Assembly: GCA_026004775.1 (NCBI GenBank)
Contig: BPJU01000026.1
Location: 1-52,740 of the forward strand
DNA: 52,740 nucleotides
From: Pirellulaceae bacterium
Lineage (GTDB): Bacteria; Planctomycetota; Planctomycetia; Pirellulales; Pirellulaceae
Direction of reading: 5' to 3'
This document shows, piece after piece, positions 8,655 to 17,163 of the stretch (positions are counted from its first letter, which is position 1; each line of letters starts with the position of its first letter). The notes below the pieces were generated by a model. That model was not told the DNA's origin. It saw only the letters and a list, made by a program, of their open reading frames with translations, and did no database searches. A program made the translations under genes and the position numbers.

Positions 8655-9401
8655 CTACTCGATCTGGGCCATCACTTCGTCGGGGATAATGAAATTGGCC
8701 GAGACGTTCTGCACGTCGTCGTGGTCATCGAGGGCTTCCATCAATTTCAGCACTTGACGGGCGGTATCGGCATCCAGGGTGACCGTGGTGGTGGGGACTC
8801 GTGTGATCTGTTTGCTGTCCGCGTTGAGCCCTGCTTGTTCCAGGGCATCGCTCACATCCGAATAGACATTCGGATCACACACCACCACCCATTTGTCACC
8901 TTCCTGGCGCACATCTTCGGCCCCGGCCTCGATGGCCACTTCCATCAATTTTTCCTCACTCACCTGATCTGCGGGAAAGTAGAACAGGCCTTTACGTTCG
9001 AACATCCAGCTTACGCAGTTGGCCGAACCGAGTTTGCCGTTGTGGGTGTCGAACAATTTTCGGATTTCGGAGGCTGTACGGTTGCGGTTATCGGTGAGGA
9101 TATCACACATGATGGCGACACCGCCCGGCCCGTACCCTTCATAAACCAGTTCTTCCAGATTTTCGCCTTCCAGTTCGCCGGTGCCGCGTTTGATAGCCCG
9201 TTCAATGTTTTCCTTGGGCATACTCACGGCTCGAGCGTCGAGGATGGCCGAGCGCAGGCGCGGGTTGGTGTTCGGGTCGCCGCCACCCAATTTGGCCGCC
9301 ACGATGATCGCTTTGGAAAGTTTGCTCCACAGCTTTCCTCGGCGGCTGTCGATCAGCGCTTTTTTGTGCTTGATACCAGCCCAGTGCGAATGACCTGCCA
9401 T
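8655..9401 (-). CDS. yebC: YebC/PmpR family protein
   Basis: A 248-residue YebC/PmpR/TACO1-family protein. The start MAGHSHWAGIKHKKALID and the later motif NIERAIKRGTGE are diagnostic. Family members act as DNA-binding regulators or as translation factors that help ribosomes through proline stretches; the short YebC_I/II distinction cannot be settled here. It is the last gene of the nusA-infB-rbfA-HhH-yebC run, which fits a translation role. It ends 13 bases from the convergent cytochrome gene. Confidence 0.95.
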   Translation of the reverse strand: MAGHSHWAGIKHKKALIDSRRGKLWSKLSKAIIVAAKLGGGDPNTNPRLRSAILDARAVSMPKENIERAIKRGTGELEGENLEELVYEGYGPGGVAIMCDILTDNRNRTASEIRKLFDTHNGKLGSANCVSWMFERKGLFYFPADQVSEEKLMEVAIEAGAEDVRQEGDKWVVVCDPNVYSDVSDALEQAGLNADSKQITRVPTTTVTLDADTARQVLKLMEALDDHDDVQNVSANFIIPDEVMAQIE

Positions 9402-9492
9402 AACTTGACCACTGCAACCGTTGGCAAAAAGGTTCTTCTGACTGCCGGGCGATTTGCCCTATGTCCGTACACCCTCGGCAAGCTGAGGGCAG

Positions 9493-10431
9493 CTATTTGG
9501 GTTTACGTTTGGTGATGGACCGCAGCGAGCTCTTGGAAGCGGCTGCGGTTTTGCGGCGTGAAGGCGTCTGCGGCTCTTCACCGCCGGCCGAGCTTTTGCG
9601 GCCCGCTGCGGCTTTGGGTTTGGCGCGGCTGCCGGAACGTTTCTTGCCGGAAGTGGCCGCCGCTTCGGGAGCCGGTGGGGTGGCAGCCTCCGCTTGGGCC
9701 GAGGTTGCCGCCGCTTCCTGCGGCTTCTGTTCCTGGAGCGGCTGAGTTTCGGAACCGGTGCCAGGTGGGACTGCCGCCGGAAACTCGAACTTCGGCACGA
9801 CTTCCTTCAGAAGCTGCCGCAACCGCGCCGACGGCCCCTTGGCAAAATCAACTCCGAATTGGTGCAACAGCGATGCGAATTCGACTCCCTTCGATTTCGG
9901 GATAGCCCGTTCCAGAGCGGGCACCCGTTCGGCGGCGATGTCCTTGTCGTTGACCACCCCCAAAGCCTTCAGCGCCGCGTACACCCCGGCATTGACCGGA
10001 ATACAATGGCCACCCAGAGCCTGCTGGCTGACGTACTGTACACCGAAGGTAGTCACCCCTTGAAACTGCCGTAGTTCGGCTTGGGCCTTCGACAACGGCA
10101 TTTTTTTCAAGTATTCCAGATCAAACGAATATTTTGCCTCGAAAATACTTTGCAGGCAACGTTTCAGGCGCCGTCCGGCCTCCACCGGATCGGTCAAACA
10201 CGCCATCACTTCGGCCAACTCACTGACGGTGGTGACTCGCACTTCGTTCCAGTCGACATACTGCTGGAGCAAAGCGAACGCCTCATCCGCGGCATCGAAC
10301 GATGAGTTCTCCAGGCAGCAGGCATAGAGCAGATGTTCCAACACGGGACGCTCCAGCACTACGGCCGGTTGATAATATTTTTTTAGTACTTTGTAGAGCT
10401 TGTTATAGAACGTCGTCCGATTGATGCTCAT
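9493..10431 (-). CDS. HhH-GPD (endonuclease III-like) fold protein with lysine/alanine-rich tail
   Basis: A 312-residue protein. The first 210 residues have the layout of the endonuclease III/HhH-GPD fold: helical start, LYACCLENSSFDAADEAF, the hairpin-like LRQFQGVTTFGVQYV and then HCIPVNAGVYAALK. In true EndoIII the hairpin carries a catalytic Lys and the next helix a catalytic Asp in a V-D-T context. Here those positions read TTF and V-N-A, and there is no C-terminal four-cysteine cluster, so glycosylase/lyase activity is doubtful. The last 90 residues are Ala/Lys/Arg/Ser-rich, like a histone H1-type DNA-binding tail. ATG 10431 follows AGGAAGGA ten bases upstream; an earlier in-frame start at 10467 has no such site. 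It sits between rbfA and yebC. Confidence 0.72.
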   Translation of the reverse strand: MSINRTTFYNKLYKVLKKYYQPAVVLERPVLEHLLYACCLENSSFDAADEAFALLQQYVDWNEVRVTTVSELAEVMACLTDPVEAGRRLKRCLQSIFEAKYSFDLEYLKKMPLSKAQAELRQFQGVTTFGVQYVSQQALGGHCIPVNAGVYAALKALGVVNDKDIAAERVPALERAIPKSKGVEFASLLHQFGVDFAKGPSARLRQLLKEVVPKFEFPAAVPPGTGSETQPLQEQKPQEAAATSAQAEAATPPAPEAAATSGKKRSGSRAKPKAAAGRKSSAGGEEPQTPSRRKTAAASKSSLRSITKRKPK

Positions 10432-10558
10432 GCGTATCGATTCCTTCCTGGAATGTGCCTGACCCACACCGGTTGCTGTGAACCGGAGGTACGCTTGGGA
10501 AGGGCAGCCGACTGGGTGTCAAGCCACCGGGAGACGGTATTGCTTCGTGTTCGGCCAT

Positions 10559-10996
10559 TCATGGGAATTCTGCGTCCGGGGGCGGCGTGACGGTCGAGTC
10601 AGCCTGGCCGCTGTCCGGAGCCTGCTCGTCAAGCGACTCGGTCCTGCCGCCTTCCGGCGGCAACACTTCGCGCAAAATCCGACTCACTGCCAAGGAATTC
10701 TTCACTCCCTTGTCCAGCACGAACTGAAGCTTGGGAATATAACGGGTGATGATCCGTTCCGAAAGGCGTTGTTGCAGGAAGCCGGCGGCGTGTTGCAGGG
10801 CACGCAGCGAGAGGTTTTGGCGAGCTTCGCTCCCCATGATCGAGACATGGACTTTTGCCGAACGCATATCGGGAGCGACTTCCACGTAGGTTACCGTCAC
10901 GTCACGTATCCTCGGGTCGCGCAGCTCCGTAAGGATCGAAATGCTGACCACTTCCCGGATCGCTTCGGCTGCTTTCAACAAACGCCGCGAATTCAT
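10559..10996 (-). CDS. rbfA: Ribosome-binding factor A
   Basis: A 145-residue RbfA, the KH-like factor that matures the 30S subunit around the 16S 5' end. The family motifs are clear: EVVSISILTELRDPRI, VTYVEVAPDMRSAKVHVS, and the terminal region with LQFVLDKGVKNS. ATG 10996 is chosen because GGAGG lies ten bases upstream and the conserved start MNSRRLLKAAEAIREV follows; the longer frame has unrelated sequence. It is directly downstream of infB, the usual order. Confidence 0.95.
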   Translation of the reverse strand: MNSRRLLKAAEAIREVVSISILTELRDPRIRDVTVTYVEVAPDMRSAKVHVSIMGSEARQNLSLRALQHAAGFLQQRLSERIITRYIPKLQFVLDKGVKNSLAVSRILREVLPPEGGRTESLDEQAPDSGQADSTVTPPPDAEFP

Positions 10997-11102
10997 GGTT
11001 GTGCTGCCTCCAGCCGAGGTCTTTTCCCGGACAGGCTCGTCGCACAGGCTGACACCCCAACCCGTTCGGGTTGTCGATCCGCTGGGTAGTTCCAGGAGCC
11101 GG

Positions 11103-13748
11103 CTACAACTTGCGCGCCACCTCTTCAATTTTATACGCTTCCAGGATGTCGTCTTGTTTGACGTCGTCGAAATTGCCCAGCTTCACGCCGCATTCGAAGC
11201 CACGCGTCACCTCCCGCACATCGTCCTTTTCCCGCCGCAGCGATTCCAGCACGTAGTCGCCGATCTTGCGGCCGTCGCGGAAAACCCGCACCCGACATCC
11301 CCGCTCCAGCTTGCCCTGCACCACATAACAACCGGCCACATTGCCGACACGCGTAATGCTGAAGACCTGCTTGACCACCGCCCGGCCCAGTTCGACGATC
11401 TGTTCCTGGGGTTTGAGCCGCCCTTCCAGGACCGCTTTCAGATCGTCGGTCAACTGATAGATGATATCGTAGCGGCGGATTTCTACATGCTTTTGTTCGG
11501 CCAGTTCCCGAGCCGCCTCGTCGGCCGTCACATTGAAGCCAAGGATCACCGCGTCGGACGCTTCCGCCAAGTGCACATCACCAACCGTAATGCCTCCGAC
11601 ACCCTTCAACAGCACACGAAGCTGGACTTCCGGGTGATGGAGTTTTTCCAGTTCTTTCATGATGGCGTCGATCGAGCCTCGAGTGTCGGCCCGGACGATC
11701 AAATTGAGCGTCACCAGTTCGTCGCCCGCGCCGAGCCGGCCTTCTTGCAGCATTTGCTGGAACCGGTCGAAGGAGATGCGCGCCGTGGTGCCGGCAAGCG
11801 ACATGGCTCGCTGCTGTTCCCGCCGCCGCTCGGCAATATCGCGTGCCAAGCCGATATCGTCCACCACATAAAACATCTGCCCCGCCTCGGGCGGTTCGTC
11901 CAACCCGATCACATTCACCGGGCAGGAAGGGGGAGCTTCTTCCAGCCGCTCGTCCGTCCGCAGCGTATCGAACATGGCCCGTACATGCCCATGAGCCGTG
12001 CCGCAGACGATCACATCACCGACTCGTAACGTACCGTTTTGGACAATGAGTTTCGCCACGACACCGCGACTGCCCGCCTGCTCGGCTTCCAGACACACGC
12101 CGTAGGCTCGCCGCTGAGGATTCGCGCGGAAATCATGCAGTTCGGCGATCGTAAGCAGCGTCTCCAAGAGCGTATCCATGCCCTGGCCGGTGATTGCGCT
12201 GGTGTGCACCACTTCGACATCGCCACCCCACTGGCTGGGGGTCAAGTTGTGTTCGGTAAGTTGGGTCAGGATGCGTTCGGGGCGAACGCCCGGCAGGTCG
12301 ATCTTGTTGATCGCCACCACGATCGGCACGCCGGCCGCCTGAGCGTGGCTGATCGCTTCTTCGGTTTGAGGCATGATGCCGTCGTCGGCGGCGATCACGA
12401 TTACGGCGATGTCCGTCACATGAGCGCCCCGGGCGCGCATTTCGGTGAAGGCTTCATGGCCGGGCGTATCGACGAAAGTGATGGGTCGGCCGTCCGGGGT
12501 TTTCACCTGGTAAGCGCGGATATGTTGCGTGATGCCCCCGGCTTCTTTGGCCGCCACATTGGTGCCGATCAGATAATCGAGCATCGACGTTTTGCCGTGG
12601 TCGACATGGCCCAGAAAAGTGACTACCGGCGGCCGCGGTACCAGCAAAGCGGGATCGTCCTGCTGCTCGCGGATCTCCCGCAATATCTTCTCTTCCGGTG
12701 ATTCGGGTTTCTTCAGCTCGATGTCCAACCCCAGTTCGACGGCCAACAGTTCGACCAGTTCCGGGTCGAGCGCGGCGTTGATATTGAGCATCTGGCCGAG
12801 CTTCAGTGCGGTAGCCAGCACTTTCGCCGAACTGACGCCGGTGGCTTCCGAAAAGGTGCGGACCGTGCAGGGCAGCTCTACGACGATCTTGCTTTTGCGC
12901 GGTGCCGCCGTGCTGCTGCCGCGCCGCCGCTGGAGCCTGCGGCGGACGACCGGTTGGGGTTCCTCAACCTCCTCTTCCAGGTCGCGCGTCTCCAGATGCC
13001 GCATGCGCCGTTTCTGGCGGTCGGCGCGAGCCGACGCCATGTCGGCCATCGCGCTGTCAATTTCGTCCAGATCGACGTCCTTCTTGCCACGACCTTTCAG
13101 ACCTTTTTTGGTCTCTTTGGCCGTTTCACTCGGAACGTCCCGCGGTTCCTTGTCGCGGTCTTTGAGTCGCTCCTTGGCGCGTTCCCGCTGGCGTACCTTT
13201 TCGGCCAACTCTTCGATCGGGGCACGGGAACCTGCCCGAGCACTGCGAATGGCGTCAGCGGGCAAGCGCAATTCGGGTTTCTGCACCGGAGGCTCTTGGG
13301 GAGGAGGCGGCGGGGCAGGAGCCTGCACATCGGGCAGTTGCGCTACGTGAATCACCGGTGCCCGCGGCTTGGGACGCTCTTTCTTGGCTTGCTCACCAGC
13401 CGGCTTTTGCTCCGCCGTACTCTTTTTCTTGGCGCCCAAAACCTTGATCTTGGCTGCCGGCTTGACCAACGGAGGAACAAGCGTGTCGGGTGTCACAGGA
13501 GCCGCTGCTACCGGGGCGTCAGAAGAGTTGTTCGGCGCCGAAATCGAGGCACTCGGCGCAGAAACAGACGCAGAAGAGGGCGGCGCCTTGGCCTGCTCCA
13601 GATAGGCCTTGACCTTGGCTACCTCGTCATCGTCGAGGCTGGCCAGAGGCGAGCCCTTCTGGGTGATGCCGATTTTCTGGCAGATTTCCACCAGCTCTTT
13701 CGTGTCACGCTGCAGCTCTTTGGCCAGTTGGTAGATCCGCGTGGGCAA
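11103..13748 (-). CDS. infB: Translation initiation factor IF-2
   Basis: An 881-residue IF-2, the GTPase that brings initiator tRNA to the 30S subunit. The N-terminal IF2_N motif (RIYQLAKELQRDTKELVEIC) is followed by a long charged, Pro/Ala-rich linker. A second IF2_N-like segment comes next, then the G domain with GHVDHGKT near residue 379, DTPGHEAF and NKID, and domains II-IV. The start is taken as TTG 13748, because GGAGGAGGG (13755-13763 on this strand) is six bases away and the conserved N-terminus begins right after it. The longer frame begins with another TTG (13784) lacking a site. The nusA-infB-rbfA order is standard. Confidence 0.95.
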   Translation of the reverse strand: MPTRIYQLAKELQRDTKELVEICQKIGITQKGSPLASLDDDEVAKVKAYLEQAKAPPSSASVSAPSASISAPNNSSDAPVAAAPVTPDTLVPPLVKPAAKIKVLGAKKKSTAEQKPAGEQAKKERPKPRAPVIHVAQLPDVQAPAPPPPPQEPPVQKPELRLPADAIRSARAGSRAPIEELAEKVRQRERAKERLKDRDKEPRDVPSETAKETKKGLKGRGKKDVDLDEIDSAMADMASARADRQKRRMRHLETRDLEEEVEEPQPVVRRRLQRRRGSSTAAPRKSKIVVELPCTVRTFSEATGVSSAKVLATALKLGQMLNINAALDPELVELLAVELGLDIELKKPESPEEKILREIREQQDDPALLVPRPPVVTFLGHVDHGKTSMLDYLIGTNVAAKEAGGITQHIRAYQVKTPDGRPITFVDTPGHEAFTEMRARGAHVTDIAVIVIAADDGIMPQTEEAISHAQAAGVPIVVAINKIDLPGVRPERILTQLTEHNLTPSQWGGDVEVVHTSAITGQGMDTLLETLLTIAELHDFRANPQRRAYGVCLEAEQAGSRGVVAKLIVQNGTLRVGDVIVCGTAHGHVRAMFDTLRTDERLEEAPPSCPVNVIGLDEPPEAGQMFYVVDDIGLARDIAERRREQQRAMSLAGTTARISFDRFQQMLQEGRLGAGDELVTLNLIVRADTRGSIDAIMKELEKLHHPEVQLRVLLKGVGGITVGDVHLAEASDAVILGFNVTADEAARELAEQKHVEIRRYDIIYQLTDDLKAVLEGRLKPQEQIVELGRAVVKQVFSITRVGNVAGCYVVQGKLERGCRVRVFRDGRKIGDYVLESLRREKDDVREVTRGFECGVKLGNFDDVKQDDILEAYKIEEVARKL

Positions 13749-13872
13749 AGCCAGCCCTCCTCCCAAATACGGCCTGACGGCCAACGTCAGCGCCGCCCAA
13801 CACTAAACACTCATGTTCCACCCTCCCTCGTCACGCACCCAGATCTGCCGTCCGGGTGGCCCGGTAGCGGGA

Positions 13873-15336
13873 TCAGGACGATCCGTTCTGGGATGCCTCC
13901 TTGGAAACCGGTACGTCCGTTTCGTCGTCCAGGCCGGAATGCGAGGCGGCTACCGAGGCGGTCGAATCACCACCGGCCAGCGCCTGGGACTCATGCTCCT
14001 CCGATTCCGCGGTATCCTCGTCGGCCTGGGGGCCCGCCTCGGCTGATTCTCCTTTCTGCGAGGGCTCGTCTTCGGCCGGCGCGGTACGTTGTGTGCCGCG
14101 GGCCTTGTTTCGAGCGCCTTTGGCGGCATGGTTTTGAGCTTCCTCTTGCCGCGCCCGTCGCTTTTCTTCTTCCGCCAACCGCTCGGCTTCTTCGGCACGA
14201 GCCTCCGCCTGGGCGACAATGTGCTCGACCTGTTCGGCCGTCAAGCCGCCCATTTCCATCAGGTCCTCCGGCTCGATCACCGACAGGTCGTCGTACGAAA
14301 GGTAGCCTTGCTCCACCAGGCGTTGAGCCAGTTCTTCATCCACGCCGTCCAGTTGCAAGAAACCGCGCACGGCCCGATCGATCTGTTCATCCAGCTCCTG
14401 CTCCGTCATGATCTCGATGTCCCAGCCACACAGTTTGCTCGCCAGGCGGACGTTTTGGCCCTTGCGTCCGATGGCCAGCGAAAGCTGGTCTTCCCGCACC
14501 AGCACAATGGCTCGACCGATCATCTCGCACAACAACACCTGGTCGACTTCAGCCGGCTGCAGCGCGCGTGTGATCAACATCTTCGGATCGCTGCTCCACT
14601 CGATGATGTCGATCCGCTCGCCGGATAATTCGTCCACAATGTTTCGGATACGGTTACCACGCACCCCGACGCAGGCTCCCACACAGTCGACGCGCTGGTC
14701 CGAGCTGTACACGGCCACTTTGGTGCGGTGTCCGGGTTCCCGGGCCAGAGCTTTGATTTCGATGACACCTTCGGCGATTTCGGGAATCTCTTGCTCGAAG
14801 AGCTGTTCGACCAGTTGGGCACGCGTGCGGCTAAGGATCACGCGGACGCGGCTGCCCTGAGGGCGCACTTCGACGATCAAAGCGCGCACCCGCTGGTTCG
14901 GATGATACGACTCGCCCGGGATCTGCTCACTGCGAGGCAGGATGGCTTCGATGTTGCCCAGCGACACCAAGGTAGCTCCGGCTTCATTGCGCTGCACCAC
15001 ACCGCTGACCAGATGGCCGACCTGCATCTGGTATTCTTCCAGCAGCACATCCCGCTCGGCCTCCCGGATTTTCTGCGTGATGACTTGCTTGGCGATCTGG
15101 GCGCCGATCCGCCCGATCTGTTCAATCTCGTCGGCCCCCAACTCGCGGTCATTGCACGAAGCGGCCACCTGGCCGCTTTCGCGATCGATTTGGACACTGA
15201 TCCGAGCCTCGTCTCCATAACGGCGGCGGGCTGCGGTGACCAAAGCCGTTTCGATCGCCTGGAACACGACCTCCCGGTCGATGTTCTTGGCGCGATGGAT
15301 GGTGTCGGCGATCCGTAAGATTTCTTGCGGATTCAT
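13873..15336 (-). CDS. nusA: Transcription termination/antitermination factor NusA
   Basis: A 487-residue NusA. The N-terminal RNA-polymerase-binding domain (MNPQEILRIADTIHRAKNIDRE) is followed by the S1 domain (VSGVVQRNEAGATLVSLG, residues about 108-180). Two KH domains come next (VGACVGVRGNRIRNIVDELSG and LAIGRKGQNVRLASKLCGW), then one helix-hairpin-helix/acidic-repeat-like region (LAQRLVEQGYLSYDDLSVI). A highly charged 110-residue tail ends the protein. It is the first gene of the operon. rimP, which often precedes nusA, is not present here. The leader contains a candidate attenuator at 15442-15502. Confidence 0.97.
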   Translation of the reverse strand: MNPQEILRIADTIHRAKNIDREVVFQAIETALVTAARRRYGDEARISVQIDRESGQVAASCNDRELGADEIEQIGRIGAQIAKQVITQKIREAERDVLLEEYQMQVGHLVSGVVQRNEAGATLVSLGNIEAILPRSEQIPGESYHPNQRVRALIVEVRPQGSRVRVILSRTRAQLVEQLFEQEIPEIAEGVIEIKALAREPGHRTKVAVYSSDQRVDCVGACVGVRGNRIRNIVDELSGERIDIIEWSSDPKMLITRALQPAEVDQVLLCEMIGRAIVLVREDQLSLAIGRKGQNVRLASKLCGWDIEIMTEQELDEQIDRAVRGFLQLDGVDEELAQRLVEQGYLSYDDLSVIEPEDLMEMGGLTAEQVEHIVAQAEARAEEAERLAEEEKRRARQEEAQNHAAKGARNKARGTQRTAPAEDEPSQKGESAEAGPQADEDTAESEEHESQALAGGDSTASVAASHSGLDDETDVPVSKEASQNGSS

Positions 15337-15441
15337 TGTCCCTCTATCGGTCTTGTGCTCGTGTCCGGATCCATGGGCTGCTTGCCCCCAGGTCAGGCGA
15401 AGCGCCCCATTTGGCCCAGGCCGGGCCCCTCCTGCGGCAAT

Positions 15442-15502
15442 AAAAAAACCGTCGGCTGGCGGACCTTACCGCTTGTCCTGCCGACGGCAAGCTGCTTGCC
15501 GT
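15442..15502 (-). promoter_or_regulatory. Candidate transcription attenuator in the nusA leader
   Basis: On the minus strand two hairpins compete. The upstream one is ACGGCAAG-CAG-CTTGCCGT (15484-15502). The downstream one pairs CCGTCGGC (15480-15487) with GCCGACGG (15449-15456), has an inner GGAC/GTCC helix, and is followed by seven T (15442-15448), a textbook intrinsic terminator. The 3' arm of the first hairpin and the 5' arm of the second share CCGT (15484-15487), so they are mutually exclusive. With a promoter candidate upstream (15684-15712), this is terminator/antiterminator geometry about 105 bases before the nusA start. The simple alternative is a terminator for the upstream ketosynthase-like gene. 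Confidence 0.65.
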
Positions 15503-15683
15503 TGGGGACCAGAGCCGTTTGGGCGCGGCCCCTCGCGTCGCGGTGAGCCCCTTACGGCCAGATCGTCATAGTTCCGACAACTCCTGCTGGGGAACGCTTC
15601 ACACGATTCGGGTCCCGCTAGAACCCTCGCCATCGCCCTTGGCCGGCCATGCCGCCAGCGCTGGAGTACCGGCCCGACATTCA

Positions 15684-15712
15684 AGGGTATCGCCAACCTG
15701 CCAGAGTGTCAA
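15684..15712 (-). promoter_or_regulatory. Candidate promoter for the nusA operon
   Basis: On the minus strand a perfect TTGACA (15707-15712) is followed 17 bases later by TACCCT (15684-15689), a weak -10. The 9-mer TACCCTTGA occurs twice, 28 bases apart, once overlapping each element. It lies between the ketosynthase-like gene and the attenuator hairpins. Confidence 0.45.
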
Positions 15713-15843
15713 GGGTAACCTCTGGCCCGAAAATGGCCCTCTGCCCCACGCAGTGTACAACGCGTGCTGCGCCGTCCAAGCCGCCCCTGTGTTGGAGGAT
15801 CTTCTCCCTACGGGCACCAGGCCCGCGCCACGCTGCGTCTGGG

Positions 15844-17163
15844 TCACCCCTCCCAGCGTCGCACAATCACGGCGCTGGCTTGGCCCTGAGGAGTAAAGTT
15901 GACGTTCAGTACTACCCGACCCGGATCGACACCCGGTTCGGTAACCACGCGAACCGGGCATCTTGGATCGGTATGCCGGTGGTTCAAGACGGGTATGGAC
16001 CGGCCTTCACGCAACGACCACAGCGACGCAATCAGTTCCACCAGGCCGCCGCCGGCTCCCAAATTGCCGCAATAGCTTTTCAACGCCGTAACCGGTACGG
16101 CTCGCGGCGAAAACACCTCAGCTAAAGCCTCCGCTTCGGCGATATCGCTGTCGACGGTCGCCAAGCCATGGGCATGCACATGACCGATATCGCCGGGCGA
16201 CAAGCCGCTGTTTTCCAGGGCTTGCCGGATCGCATTGCAAACCGCCTGGCGGCGCCCATCACCACCTTTCTGAGGAGCGACGGCTGAGGAGCCGTAACCC
16301 AATAGCTCGCCGTAAATCGCCGCTCCCCGCTGCTGGGCCGATTGCAGCTCTTCCAATACAATAGCCGCTGCTCCTTCACCGACCACCATGCCGGTGCGCT
16401 CCACATCGAACGGCCGGCTCAACTGAGCAGGATCATCACCTTGGGCGAGCGGTTCTTGAAGTAACACATGCACCGTGCGCAGCGGATGGACCCGGCTGCC
16501 AGTCGCCCCCGCGATCATCACTTCGGCGTGGCCCCGCCGGATGGTCGCGAACGCCTCGGCCACCGCCAGGTTCGACGACGCCTCCCGCACAGTCAGAGAA
16601 TTGTTCGGTCCGCGAAGGTCATTGAGGATCGCAATGTGGCTTGCTGGCATGTTCGGCAAATACTTGAGCAACCAGAGCGGATCAACCAAGCCAATACCTT
16701 TCGTAGCCCACTCGGAAAACTCGAATTGGCCTTGGCCGTTCAGACAGGCCCGAATGGCGCTGGTAAACTCCTCCGGCGCCGTCATGATGTAATCCGACCC
16801 GTAGACCACCCCCGTGCGGTCCGGATCCCGCTTTTCTGGCCCGAGGCCTGCATGCAAAAGTGCTCGCTGAGCAGCCGCCAGTCCCATCTGGATTTCGCGG
16901 CACATGACCTTCAGCGACTTGCGGAGGCTGCGCAGCGCAAGCTTGTCCGAAACGCCGAATTCTTCCGCCTGACCCTGAAAGCCCCAAGCCTCGGCTCCGA
17001 ACCGGACCGGCAGATCCTCGGCGGGCAGCGACCGAAGTGGTCCGACAGCCGAGCGGCCGTGCAGGACCGCTTCCCAAAGAGCTTCCACGGTGTCACCCAG
17101 GGGACAGACAAGCCCCACACCGGTGATCACTACCCGCCGCGTCGTGATCTCGCTTTGACTCAT
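15844..17163 (-). CDS. Beta-ketoacyl synthase homologue lacking the active-site cysteine (chain-length-factor-like)
   Basis: A 439-residue thiolase-fold protein related to FabF (RRVVITGVGLVCPLGDTVEALW, RPFDVERTGMVVGEGAAAIVLEEL). The usual nucleophile motif TACATGTH is replaced by TVREASSN near residue 193, so the Cys is missing. The first His survives in HAHGLAT, but the second, KS-x-x-GH, reads KSYCGN. Such degenerate ketosynthases are known as KS-beta/chain-length factors beside an active partner. An active FabF is encoded at 20387-21646, but no adjacent KS-alpha exists. ATG 17163 lies five bases after AGGTGG; an upstream GTG (17172) is possible. Its substrate is unknown. Confidence 0.85.
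   Translation of the reverse strand: MSQSEITTRRVVITGVGLVCPLGDTVEALWEAVLHGRSAVGPLRSLPAEDLPVRFGAEAWGFQGQAEEFGVSDKLALRSLRKSLKVMCREIQMGLAAAQRALLHAGLGPEKRDPDRTGVVYGSDYIMTAPEEFTSAIRACLNGQGQFEFSEWATKGIGLVDPLWLLKYLPNMPASHIAILNDLRGPNNSLTVREASSNLAVAEAFATIRRGHAEVMIAGATGSRVHPLRTVHVLLQEPLAQGDDPAQLSRPFDVERTGMVVGEGAAAIVLEELQSAQQRGAAIYGELLGYGSSAVAPQKGGDGRRQAVCNAIRQALENSGLSPGDIGHVHAHGLATVDSDIAEAEALAEVFSPRAVPVTALKSYCGNLGAGGGLVELIASLWSLREGRSIPVLNHRHTDPRCPVRVVTEPGVDPGRVVLNVNFTPQGQASAVIVRRWEG

Larger units (their letters stand above)
15337..15843. other. Non-coding region: long nusA leader
   Basis: About 500 bases without a convincing gene. It holds the candidate nusA promoter and the two competing hairpins listed separately. 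Short open frames here have no recognisable protein sequence. The stretch 15503-15680 shows no other strong hairpin to my eye. Confidence 0.6.

Noticed and set aside
12954-14411. 485-residue plus-strand open frame
   Set aside because: Antisense to infB and nusA; Arg/Leu-rich shadow.
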